The notes under the pieces were generated by a model that saw only the letters and a program-made list of their open reading frames with translations, made no database searches and had not been told where the DNA came from. Both the position numbers and the translations under genes were made by a program. Shown here piece by piece: positions 6,943 to 14,433 of a stretch of DNA of 32,254 nucleotides; the first letter of the stretch is position 1; each line of letters begins with the position of its first letter. Source of the stretch: a virus; IMG/VR virus record IMGVR_UViG_3300042485_001428, positions 1 through 32,254 of that record; one strand, written 5' to 3'.

Positions 6943-8322
6943 TTATTCACTGTCCTCTGAATTATGAGCATTCCACTTGTTGCTCATCATTTTCTTGACT
7001 ACATTTTCTTCTTGACTCATTTCATTCAAAATACCCATACCTTCACGGCTGTTTTCCGCAAAGATTCTGATATCACCACAACCAGCATTCATTCTAGCTG
7101 GGAATGTAATACCATCGGGTCCGAATCGATTCTTAATTACATGGAATCGTGCAGTATTAGCTTGTTTATCTGACATCTTACGACTTAGTGACATAACAAA
7201 GTCAGCGGTCATAATTTTACGATAACTATCTGAAATGTTATTGGCCTGAATAATGTCTTCATCCATAGCAGCACGGTTACTCTGTGAAGCACTCCAAATA
7301 GGAACTTGTAATTCACCAGCTACACCACGAAGTTCTTCATAAATACCACCTGCCTCACTATAACTGTTACTATTTCGTTCACTTTGTGATGGACGAAGAA
7401 TATCAGCATAGTCAACAATAATCATATCCACCTTAGTACCTAGAGTTTGAATTCGTTCCGCATGTAGTTTCAAACTATGAGCAGATACAGTCTTAATTGG
7501 AAAGTACTTAATAATCAACTTACCAGGTACTTCTGCAATCTTCTTCTTAACAATATCAATGTTGTTACGAATATTTTGGAAATCAATTCCAGTAAAACAA
7601 GCATCATAACGAAGACCAACATAGTTTTCATTCAATTCCAAAGTATAATGTAATACATTTTTACCTTGACGCATTGCTTCTGCACCCATCTTGGCAAGAA
7701 CCCAACTCTTACCACTACCTGCACAAGCAGTGATAATTCCTAGTTCACCACCAGCAAGGCCACCATCCATAATACTATCTACTTCTGTCCAATTAGTCTT
7801 GACAGTCTTACGAGCCATTTGACTCATACGCTTTTCAATATCAACCATGTATTCATGTCCAATATTGCGTTCCATACCAGCTTTCATCGCAACATCAACT
7901 ACATGTTTGATCTTATCATATTGACCACTCTTCAAATGATCAACACTTTCCATAATAGCATTCTTGATCTTTTGATTCTTACAAAATTCAAGAAACTGTT
8001 CTTTGATGTACTTCAAATCAGTGTCACTGATTTTCTGGTAAACCAAACGAAGTTGTTCTACAACGGATTGTTTCAACAAATCATTTTCAATACCGTCAAC
8101 TTTAACCTTAAAGACTGCCAAGGTTGGCAAATCTTTATATTGAAGAAAGTAACTAATCGTTTCTTTAACGATAAATTTATGCGCATCTGTCTCAAAACTA
8201 TCTGGTTCCAAGATATCGCTAATTCTTTCAATGAATGTTTTATCCGACACCAAACCACTAATACATTTGATTTGGAATTCAGATCCGAATTTTTTTAGGT
8301 TATCAATAATTTTTTCCGACAT
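6943..8322 (-). CDS. Replicative DNA helicase, DnaB/T4 gp41-like
   Basis: The 459-residue protein has an N-terminal helical domain (1-150), a linker, and a RecA-fold C-terminal domain. Walker A is ACAGSGKS at ~199-206 and Walker B is MIIVDYAD at ~300-307. The segments LHYTLELNE, WSASQSNRAA and a basic RKMSDKQANTARFHVIKNRFG stretch match DnaB motifs H2-H4, including the arginine region. It should form the hexameric 5'-3' helicase that leads the phage replisome, recruiting a primase that is not in the window. The C-terminus is acidic (NSEDSE). It is transcribed after rnh, with its own extended -10 box 26 bases before the ATG. Confidence 0.92.
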   Translation of the reverse strand: MSEKIIDNLKKFGSEFQIKCISGLVSDKTFIERISDILEPDSFETDAHKFIVKETISYFLQYKDLPTLAVFKVKVDGIENDLLKQSVVEQLRLVYQKISDTDLKYIKEQFLEFCKNQKIKNAIMESVDHLKSGQYDKIKHVVDVAMKAGMERNIGHEYMVDIEKRMSQMARKTVKTNWTEVDSIMDGGLAGGELGIITACAGSGKSWVLAKMGAEAMRQGKNVLHYTLELNENYVGLRYDACFTGIDFQNIRNNIDIVKKKIAEVPGKLIIKYFPIKTVSAHSLKLHAERIQTLGTKVDMIIVDYADILRPSQSERNSNSYSEAGGIYEELRGVAGELQVPIWSASQSNRAAMDEDIIQANNISDSYRKIMTADFVMSLSRKMSDKQANTARFHVIKNRFGPDGITFPARMNAGCGDIRIFAENSREGMGILNEMSQEENVVKKMMSNKWNAHNSEDSE

Positions 8323-8347
8323 AATTTTATATAATTTATCTACACCA

Positions 8348-8356
8348 ACTATACCA
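8348..8356 (-). promoter_or_regulatory. Extended -10 box before the helicase gene
   Basis: TGGTATAGT on the minus strand lies 25 bases upstream of the ATG at 8322. It is the same nine bases as the box before the PQ-loop gene. The -35 (TTGGTT, 16 bases upstream) is weak. Confidence 0.4.
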
Positions 8357-8362
8357 CACCAT

Positions 8363-8389
8363 TTCTGTAAACCAAGATTATTTACAGAA
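8363..8389 (-). repeat. 9-bp inverted repeat over the rnh stop codon
   Basis: TTCTGTAAA (8363-8371) and TTTACAGAA (8381-8389) form a perfect stem with a 9-base loop that includes the stop codon of the rnh-like gene. There is no T-run, so it is more likely an RNA 3'-end structure than a terminator. Confidence 0.5.
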
Positions 8390-9449
8390 CCATTGAATTG
8401 ATTTTTCCAAACACTTCATTTAACCACACCATGCTATTTGGAAAATTATTTTGCATACAGTCTTCTACCAACAATTTACTAAAACCAAATCTGTCAAGTT
8501 TACCGATTGGTTTTTCCATGATTTCATTGATTCTCAATTGCGAGAATGATTGAATTTGTGTGTCATGCAATTGCATTAAATCATAATTACGCTGCATGAT
8601 ATCTTTGTTCTCTAACACAGTATCATACAACTTTAATTTACCTTTGTGAGTATCACTATAATTGTATAATTCTTGTAAAGAATATTGTTTATCCTCTGTA
8701 AGAATAGGATAACACTTGATAATAGTTTTTAACCCAGCACCTTTAATGCCGTCGATATTATCACTACTATCTCCTTCCATTATTCTATAATTGATAAAGT
8801 TCTTACAACTAATACCATATTCCAATAAAATTTCTGCACAACCATACAATTTCTTTTTGGTTGGACTCCAGATTTTAATTCTATCACCGGCTAGTTGTAA
8901 GAAATCTTTATCCGCACTCATAATAGTAACATTACTATTCTTAAAGTACTCTTTAGCCAAATAAGCAATTGTGTCATCTGCTTCAATATGATCAATTGCC
9001 ATTGTTGTTACAGGCAACTTATCTAGATATTGTACAGTTCTCAACAACTGTTTCTTTAGATTTTTATCTTCAGTATCTGGAGTGGTAAGATCATCATAAG
9101 CTCTATTAAGCCTAATTTTAGTCTTTCTACCACTCTTGTATTCTGGATAAATCTTTCTTCTTTTCAGTGAACCCCCTTGACCATCGGATACAATAACAAT
9201 CTTTGTAGGATTGATTAATTTAACCGCATAACCAATGCTTTTTAAACACCCAGCAATTCCACCAGTATGATTACCATTGGTATTGAGGGAGGGGGAGGCC
9301 ATGAACGCTCTAATAAAAGTGTTCATGAAATCAACAATTAATACTTCAGAATCGGAGGATCTATTCAATCCTCCAACTCTGTCTTCTTGTTTTACATTAT
9401 CGAATAACGAAAACAACCTCTTTTTTTCACTGTCAGATAGATTACTCAT
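8382..9449 (-). CDS. rnh: 5'-3' exonuclease/RNase H, T4 Rnh/FEN-like
   Basis: From the ATG at 9449 the protein has 355 residues. It has the PIN/FEN acidic residues in order: D40 (VLIVDFMNTF), D89 (VIVSDGQGG), the E156-x-D158-D159 cluster (IEADDTIAYLA), D180 and D182 (SADKDF), and D227/D230 in GDSSDNIDGIKGAG, the helix-hairpin-helix DNA-binding loop. In T4 this enzyme removes RNA primers from lagging-strand fragments. The frame stays open further upstream to a GTG at 9509, but those codons overlap the recombinase gene. The ATG at 9447-9449 gives an 8-base overlap with the uvsX stop, typical of translational coupling. An N-terminal ~33-residue extension precedes the PIN domain. The symbol is by function, not proven orthology. 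Confidence 0.88.
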   Translation of the reverse strand: MSNLSDSEKKRLFSLFDNVKQEDRVGGLNRSSDSEVLIVDFMNTFIRAFMASPSLNTNGNHTGGIAGCLKSIGYAVKLINPTKIVIVSDGQGGSLKRRKIYPEYKSGRKTKIRLNRAYDDLTTPDTEDKNLKKQLLRTVQYLDKLPVTTMAIDHIEADDTIAYLAKEYFKNSNVTIMSADKDFLQLAGDRIKIWSPTKKKLYGCAEILLEYGISCKNFINYRIMEGDSSDNIDGIKGAGLKTIIKCYPILTEDKQYSLQELYNYSDTHKGKLKLYDTVLENKDIMQRNYDLMQLHDTQIQSFSQLRINEIMEKPIGKLDRFGFSKLLVEDCMQNNFPNSMVWLNEVFGKINSMVL

Positions 9450-10593
9450 TCTCAGATGATACACCAACATCTTCGTCTGTGTCAACAACTGCGTCATCAA
9501 CAATGACACTATTTGGATCTTTATATTTCATAATTACTGCGTCACAAATTTTCAAGTAAACTTCTTCACTCAAAACTTTATCCGTCTTCATTGTTTCTAC
9601 AAAGTCCTTGGATTGGAACTTCCACTCACTACCATCATCCTTTTTATAAGTATAATAAGCACCACCCTGTTTAATTAGATTCTGATCCTTTAGAACCTTA
9701 ATCCAACTACCATAGTCAGCTATTCCACTGTCAAAGTAAATATCAAAACTAGCTTGACGCTGTGGTGGTCCCATACGGTTCTTGATAACAACTGCTTTAC
9801 ATTCATTACCAATAACATCTTCACCTTTCTTTAGTTTACCAGTGTTGTTCAAACGAACACGAACACTACAATGATATGCTAATGCCTTACCACCACTAAC
9901 TACATACTTGTCACCAAATGCCATAGCATTTAGATTCTGACGTAATTGATTGGTAAATACAGTAAGAACTTTTTGTTTACCAATCATGTTGGTGATCTTA
10001 CGCATTGCTTTGCTAATAATAATAGATTTACCAGTAGCAAATCCATCTTTACCGTGATCACTCTCCAACTCTGCCTTTGTAGAAGCAGCAGCTACAGAGT
10101 CAATAATAAGTGTCAAAATACGATCTTTATTGCTCTTACGAACAATTCCAATCATCTTTTCCATCTGTTCAAAAATATCTTCTACAGTATCTACTTGAAC
10201 ATATAGAAGATTCTTTAAATCTACACCCAAACTCTTCCAGAATTCAGGAGCTGCAGCATTTTCTGTATCTAGTACTACTGCGACACCACCTTTACGCTGT
10301 GTTTCTGCACAAATATGAGCAGATACTAGACTCTTACCAGTTCCTTCCAACCCATTGAATTCAACCATCTTTCCAACTGGCAATCCACCATGAGGACGAT
10401 TGCTAATCGCTAGATCAAGCATAGAAGAACCTGTACTAATCCAATCACTAATTTCTGCTGGATTTTCCTGTTCATCCAAGAAATATGCAATCTTACCGCC
10501 ATCTTTATTGGCTTTATTTAACTCATTTGCGAGTAATTCGACTAACTCATCTCTTTGAGGAGTATCTTGTGTAACTTGGTTTTTCTTTTTCAT
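9442..10593 (-). CDS. uvsX: RecA-family recombinase, UvsX-like
   Basis: The 383-residue protein has Walker A GLEGTGKS at 81-88, Walker B LTLIIDSVAA with D165, and the DNA-contacting loop region containing TNQLRQNLNAMAFGDKYVVS, then SGGKALAYHCSVRVRL. The layout matches T4 UvsX (about 390 residues) and RecA. It forms filaments on ssDNA for recombination-dependent replication and repair, acting with the SSB encoded just upstream. The C-terminus is very acidic (DDAVVDTDEDVGVSSENE), which in RecA-like proteins tunes DNA access. The 3' end overlaps rnh by 8 bases. A GC-rich hairpin in the gap from the SSB gene could make its transcription partly independent. No SD is seen. Confidence 0.94.
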   Translation of the reverse strand: MKKKNQVTQDTPQRDELVELLANELNKANKDGGKIAYFLDEQENPAEISDWISTGSSMLDLAISNRPHGGLPVGKMVEFNGLEGTGKSLVSAHICAETQRKGGVAVVLDTENAAAPEFWKSLGVDLKNLLYVQVDTVEDIFEQMEKMIGIVRKSNKDRILTLIIDSVAAASTKAELESDHGKDGFATGKSIIISKAMRKITNMIGKQKVLTVFTNQLRQNLNAMAFGDKYVVSGGKALAYHCSVRVRLNNTGKLKKGEDVIGNECKAVVIKNRMGPPQRQASFDIYFDSGIADYGSWIKVLKDQNLIKQGGAYYTYKKDDGSEWKFQSKDFVETMKTDKVLSEEVYLKICDAVIMKYKDPNSVIVDDAVVDTDEDVGVSSENE

Positions 10594-10613
10594 AATAATA
10601 TAAAACTAAAATA

Positions 10614-10642
10614 GGGGTGGCAGTAATATATACTACCACCCC
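10614..10642 (-). terminator. GC-rich hairpin between SSB and uvsX genes
   Basis: GGGGTGG (10614-10620) pairs with CCACCCC (10636-10642). After one mismatch AGTA/TACT continue the stem around an ATATA loop. On the minus strand it is followed by TATTTTAGTTTTATATT, a broken T-run. It could be a terminator for the SSB gene, allowing a high SSB to UvsX ratio. The stem also contains TGGTAGTAT, so a promoter is an alternative. Confidence 0.6.
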
Positions 10643-10659
10643 ACTACAAACAATTTATT

Positions 10660-11469
10660 TTAACTGTTAAACAAATTATCAAAAGCGGCTGCTACATCAT
10701 CCGAATTTGATTTTGCTGCGGTAGCTGTTGGTGATTTATTCGTTGCAGTTGCTTTTGGAGCAGGAGCAGGAGTTTCCTCATCAACAATTGTGTTGACTGT
10801 TCCTTCAGAAGGAATTGAACCATCTGGATTCAACCAGGCATTCATTACTTCCTTTAGTTCGTCATAACTAAATTCAGGGAATAGATCCATGATATTAGTC
10901 TGTTGTGCCAAGATATCCTTTTGAGAAGGATCAATTGCAACACTTGCATTTGGTTTGACACGAATTGTAGTTTCTGGAAATGACTTACCAGAATCTTCTG
11001 CGGTACGGAATTCTACAACAATGTCACGACCATTGACCAAATCAGTAATATCACCGTAATCAACATCACTGATGATACTTAGAATTTCTTGGTAAACATT
11101 CTTACCAAATCCCCAGAAACGAACACCTTCGTTTTCCTCACCACGAACGATGATAGGAGCATAGGTACGCATCTTTGGTTCAAACTTACGACCCAAAATC
11201 CAGTCTTCCTTGTTTCCGGTCTTCTTCATACGATTGGACCATTCAACGATTGGATCAGGACGATTGAAACTATCGGGAGATAGATAAGTCTTGTTATTGA
11301 TATTGTAGTGGAACTTTAGTTCGATAAAAGGATTATCGGTTTGATACTTGTAGGGAACGATACGAACTACTTGTTTACCAGGCTTTGGTTTCCAAATGAG
11401 ATTGGTTTTGTTGCCTTGGTTTGTTAGAGAGCTCAAACGACTCTTCAATTTTGATATGTCTAATGCCAT
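10660..11469 (-). CDS. Single-stranded DNA-binding protein, T4 gp32-like
   Basis: The 269-residue protein has the gp32 plan. The N-terminal B-domain has a basic LAST-like motif (KLKSRLSSLT, 7-16) for cooperative binding. The core runs from WKPKPGKQVVRIVPYK to about 190. After a Pro/Ala/Thr-rich linker (~225-255) comes a short acidic, aromatic tail (DDVAAAFDNLF), the usual docking site for replication proteins. In T4 gp32 a zinc ion is held by one His and three Cys. Here the matching stretch reads FHYNINNKTYLSPDSFNRPD and has no Cys, so the zinc site is gone. It coats ssDNA in replication and recombination. A repeat leader and a promoter upstream suggest autoregulation. Confidence 0.92.
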   Translation of the reverse strand: MALDISKLKSRLSSLTNQGNKTNLIWKPKPGKQVVRIVPYKYQTDNPFIELKFHYNINNKTYLSPDSFNRPDPIVEWSNRMKKTGNKEDWILGRKFEPKMRTYAPIIVRGEENEGVRFWGFGKNVYQEILSIISDVDYGDITDLVNGRDIVVEFRTAEDSGKSFPETTIRVKPNASVAIDPSQKDILAQQTNIMDLFPEFSYDELKEVMNAWLNPDGSIPSEGTVNTIVDEETPAPAPKATATNKSPTATAAKSNSDDVAAAFDNLFNS

Positions 11470-11474
11470 AATTT

Positions 11475-11508
11475 TTAATTAGTTAATTTAGTTAATTAGT
11501 TAATTAGA
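11475..11508 (-). promoter_or_regulatory. AATTAACT repeats in the SSB mRNA leader
   Basis: On the minus strand the leader reads AATTAACT twice, then AAATTAACT and AATTAAAAATT directly before the ATG at 11469, with no SD. Such unstructured A/U repeats next to a start are what T4 gp32 binds to repress its own mRNA. The role here is inferred. Confidence 0.5.
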
Positions 11509-11525
11509 TAACTCACACGAATTAT

Positions 11526-11554
11526 TTAATAACAACCAATTAAGTTGTCATCAA
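11526..11554 (-). promoter_or_regulatory. Promoter for the SSB gene
   Basis: The minus strand has TTGATG (11549-11554), a 17-base spacer and TATTAA (11526-11531) preceded by TGT, an extended -10. A start near 11519 would give a leader of about 50 bases holding the AATTAACT repeats. Confidence 0.4.
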
Positions 11555-11577
11555 TATATATGAAGACCAAAAAGATT

Positions 11578-11970
11578 TCAACTTATTATATCAAATATTT
11601 TGACGGTGACAATTTTCACTGATACTTCGCTCGTTAAAATAATTGAATTTCTGTAGAGATTCCAATCCAATTGGAAGGTTTTATCAAAAACACCATTGTT
11701 TTCCTCAGCAATCAACTTATTCATTGCATTGAGAGTATACAATGTGTTTGTTTCTTTTTTTCTATGGACACTGATGGTGTTACGAAATTTCGATTGGTTA
11801 CCATCATTTATTTCTACATTGTATGTTGCGTACAATTCTTTTGGATTGTTGACATTACACAATAAAAATATTTTACCGTTAATAACACTATAGAAACTTT
11901 TTATTTCTTGTATAGTATCATTATATTCTTTGGAATTGGTAAATGTACACAATAGTTGTTTGTTCTTCAT
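11578..11970 (-). CDS. Conserved phage protein of unknown function
   Basis: The 130-residue protein starts MKNKQLLCTFTNSKEYND. It has a central HRKKETNTLYTLNAMNKLI segment that I associate with a small protein family common in T4-like phages of aquatic origin; no function is known to me. It looks like a compact alpha/beta fold without membrane segments or a catalytic signature. The ATG overlaps the stop of the preceding gene by 4 bases (ATGA), so it is translationally coupled. The 108 bases after it hold the SSB promoter and leader. Structural-module membership by position is an inference. Confidence 0.7.
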   Translation of the reverse strand: MKNKQLLCTFTNSKEYNDTIQEIKSFYSVINGKIFLLCNVNNPKELYATYNVEINDGNQSKFRNTISVHRKKETNTLYTLNAMNKLIAEENNGVFDKTFQLDWNLYRNSIILTSEVSVKIVTVKIFDIIS

Positions 11971-12575
11971 TTATTTATTATTAGTTGTTTACCGTCAACA
12001 TTCCACAATTTACCGACATAATCTCCCGAAGAATCAAACCAACTATTTCTTTTGTTATAAAATCCAAACTTTAAAGCTTCTTGTAAAGTATATTCAGTAG
12101 TCAATGCTTTCTCAATTGCTACCGCATCTTGTTCTTTTTCTTCGGGAGTTCTATCATCACTCTTTGATTTTTGTGGTTCTGCTTGTTGAACAGGTTGGGT
12201 TTGTTGTGGTTCAAATTCAATTTGTTGTCCACTTGGTTGTTCTGGCCGTTCGTCTCCATCAAATACATTAGCTTGACCCTTTTTTGGATTTTCTTCAAAA
12301 TGGGTACCACGAGCAATAGCTTTTTGTTTATATTCTGGAGTTGGAAAGGTTACAAGAATACCATTTGTATTGTATGCTTGTCTTTCAGGATATTTACCTT
12401 CAAGCATTTTATTCAAATATTGATTTACGATATTTGAATCAACATTTGAATTCAACAAATATTCTCTTAATACTTCAATGTGTTCTTGTTTAGAAATATC
12501 AAATATACCGTTTTCAATTGAAATGTCGGTACTTGCTTTTTCTAATGCTTCTAAAAATATTTGTTTGATGTTCAT
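11967..12575 (-). CDS. Unknown protein with Gln/Pro-rich linker
   Basis: The 202-residue protein has an N-terminal helical part (MNIKQIFLEALEKA, then SKQEHIEVLREYLL), a short segment YPERQAYNTNGILVTFPTPEYKQKAI that looks like a conserved core, then a Gln/Pro-rich low-complexity linker (~110-140). A C-terminal domain with YTLQEALKFGFYNKRNSW and GKLWNVDGKQLIINK follows. I know no function. It starts 2 bases after the stop of the 603-residue gene and overlaps the next gene by 4 bases, so the three are one operon. A GAGG lies 13 bases upstream of the ATG, too far for a good SD. Confidence 0.7.
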   Translation of the reverse strand: MNIKQIFLEALEKASTDISIENGIFDISKQEHIEVLREYLLNSNVDSNIVNQYLNKMLEGKYPERQAYNTNGILVTFPTPEYKQKAIARGTHFEENPKKGQANVFDGDERPEQPSGQQIEFEPQQTQPVQQAEPQKSKSDDRTPEEKEQDAVAIEKALTTEYTLQEALKFGFYNKRNSWFDSSGDYVGKLWNVDGKQLIINK

Positions 12576-12577
12576 AA

Positions 12578-14389
12578 TTAAAATACATCCTCTTCACTTA
12601 AATTGGAACGATGAATTTCTGTTTTGAAAGAAAACTTACTTCCTCTTTCATTTCTTAATTCAATTGCAGAATAAAATGGTTTAACTTCTACCTTTCCATT
12701 TTCCTCTTCTTCTCGTATATCGAATATAATATATAAATATACAACGAAATATGTTCCTTCTTTATTTTTACTTACTTCAAATTTGCTTAATCTAAAATTC
12801 TTATTTTCACTTGCATCGATCAATTTTTTACCACTTGAAAATTCAGACTTGGTTCCCATTCTGTTAATTGTCTTACCATTAAATACTACAAGCGGTAAAC
12901 TATCATTGTTACCAAAGATTGCTTCAGCAGATATTTGACTTGCAAATTGAATAAATTCTTTCTTGATTTGAGCTTCATTGCCCACATTCATAAATCTTTC
13001 AATGAACTTTTCATAAAACTTTATAGCTGCAATATTAGAATTAAAGATATTCATTGGTCTAAATGCACCTTTATTCATCGGAACATCACCTTTAGTAGAT
13101 GGATTAAAATAATCATTATAAACTTTTATAGAAGCATTCTTGACTTCTTTTACATCGTCTGATGTAGTACCAGTTAGTTGAACCATAAACAGATTCTTAT
13201 TATCAATCAATCTTACCTTTTCATTTATGGTGCTAAATAATGAATCTGGTTGAATTCTATTGATTTGTTGAATAAATATAGCAACATTTTTCTTTAAAGA
13301 ATCGGTCATTTTTACTAATACTTCATCAGCTTCTCTTGCTTCAGATAAAACACCAATTTCTTTTTCAATAGTATCCCAACTATTAAACATAGTGGAATAT
13401 TGATTTCTAGCATAATTCATGTCTTCTTGACATTTTTGTTCAATATTACCAAAAATCTTTACAATTGTATTTTTAACTTTTTGTGTAAAATCAGTCCATC
13501 CTTTTGTCAATTCCGCAGACAAATCTCCTATTTTTGATGAAATTCTATTGAGAGATGACTTTAACGATGATATAAATTCAATTTCAGTTAGTAATGTCTT
13601 ACCCAAATATATTTCTTCAAATACAGGAGCACCACCACTAAATACACTGCGTGGATCTTTTTCAATTGGTTTTCCATCTGGTTGTTGTGATTGTAACCAT
13701 TGATAGTATTTTTCTCTTTCTGCGGGTGTACCTGAAAAACTTAATTTGTCTGGTAAAATATCAAAAGCACCTTTCATTCTACCAATACGATAACTATCTC
13801 CACCAGCTTTCAAAGAAACCATTGCGAATTTCTTTCCAGTACCAGTAATCTCACATAAACTTTCATCGGTACCATTTACTTTTTTATCTTTTAAAGCAAT
13901 TTGAATTTCTGATATACTACAATTGTACAACAATACCGCATCAGCAGTGTTTTCTTTTTTCTTATCTTTACTGGCATACCCACTATTATTGAAGAATTCA
14001 TAGAACTTTTTGATGTCTTGATGAATAAATCCGGTTGGTTTTGCAGATGTTACATTTGCTAATGTTACACTAGTACCAGATGCCAATTCAATTCTAGCCT
14101 TTATATCAGCATAATTTTGATATAATTTATTTTTCCCAACCGCAGTAATTATTGCGGGATTATCTAATTGTTGTATACTCTTTAAGATCTTTTCTATTTC
14201 TTCCGATAATTTTAACCACTTTTTGATTGTATCTTTTTCTTTTGGATAATAATCCCCGTTTTCACCAAATATCTTATATAGAGGGAAACTTTCTCTCAAT
14301 TGTTGACTGAATGGTAATGGCATAACAGTCTCAACCTGTTGTAACTTAACTTGTAAGTCTTTTAATTTTACATCTTCGTCTATATTCAT
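12578..14389 (-). CDS. Large unknown protein, probably virion-associated
   Basis: The 603-residue protein has no family I can name. An N-terminal coiled-coil region (~1-75) is followed by a mixed domain with TGTGKKFAMVSLKAGGDSYR (not a Walker A, because the G-K spacing and fold context are wrong). A helical region lies about 260-350, with a beta-rich C-terminus (from ~480) containing KPFYSAIELRNERGSKFSFK. No signal peptide or membrane segment is seen. Its place between the baseplate genes and SSB, with an ATATTTATA box and an imperfect hairpin just before the ATG, suggests late expression. A role as an internal head or baseplate protein is a guess. Confidence 0.7.
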   Translation of the reverse strand: MNIDEDVKLKDLQVKLQQVETVMPLPFSQQLRESFPLYKIFGENGDYYPKEKDTIKKWLKLSEEIEKILKSIQQLDNPAIITAVGKNKLYQNYADIKARIELASGTSVTLANVTSAKPTGFIHQDIKKFYEFFNNSGYASKDKKKENTADAVLLYNCSISEIQIALKDKKVNGTDESLCEITGTGKKFAMVSLKAGGDSYRIGRMKGAFDILPDKLSFSGTPAEREKYYQWLQSQQPDGKPIEKDPRSVFSGGAPVFEEIYLGKTLLTEIEFISSLKSSLNRISSKIGDLSAELTKGWTDFTQKVKNTIVKIFGNIEQKCQEDMNYARNQYSTMFNSWDTIEKEIGVLSEAREADEVLVKMTDSLKKNVAIFIQQINRIQPDSLFSTINEKVRLIDNKNLFMVQLTGTTSDDVKEVKNASIKVYNDYFNPSTKGDVPMNKGAFRPMNIFNSNIAAIKFYEKFIERFMNVGNEAQIKKEFIQFASQISAEAIFGNNDSLPLVVFNGKTINRMGTKSEFSSGKKLIDASENKNFRLSKFEVSKNKEGTYFVVYLYIIFDIREEEENGKVEVKPFYSAIELRNERGSKFSFKTEIHRSNLSEEDVF

Positions 14390-14390
14390 T

Positions 14391-14418
14391 CGTATATATA
14401 AATATTGATATATACACG
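14391..14418 (-). promoter_or_regulatory. ATATTTATA box in the loop of an AT hairpin
   Basis: CGTATATAT (14391-14399) pairs with ATATATACACG (14408-14418) apart from a 2-base bulge. ATATTTATA (14397-14405) sits in and next to the loop, 7 bases before the ATG at 14389. The arrangement resembles that at 3423-3461, but the stem is weaker. Confidence 0.4.
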
Positions 14419-14433
14419 AAAATCAAATTGTTT

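Noticed and set aside
7819-8298. Plus-strand open frame opposite the helicase gene
   Set aside because: The minus strand encodes a clear DnaB-type helicase with Walker motifs; the antisense frame is hydrophobic-random.
9450-9509. Upstream extension of the rnh gene to a GTG at 9509
   Set aside because: It lies inside the uvsX coding region and adds residues before the PIN domain with no conserved pattern; the ATG at 9449 gives a normal short overlap.
11475-11508. CRISPR-like or iteron array in the SSB leader
   Set aside because: The units are only 8-9 bases, without spacers, and lie directly in the leader of one gene; an RNA operator is simpler.
13800-13870. Apparent Walker A-like TGTGKK in the 603-residue unknown protein
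   Set aside because: The spacing does not fit GxxxxGK[ST], and no Walker B or ATPase context follows.
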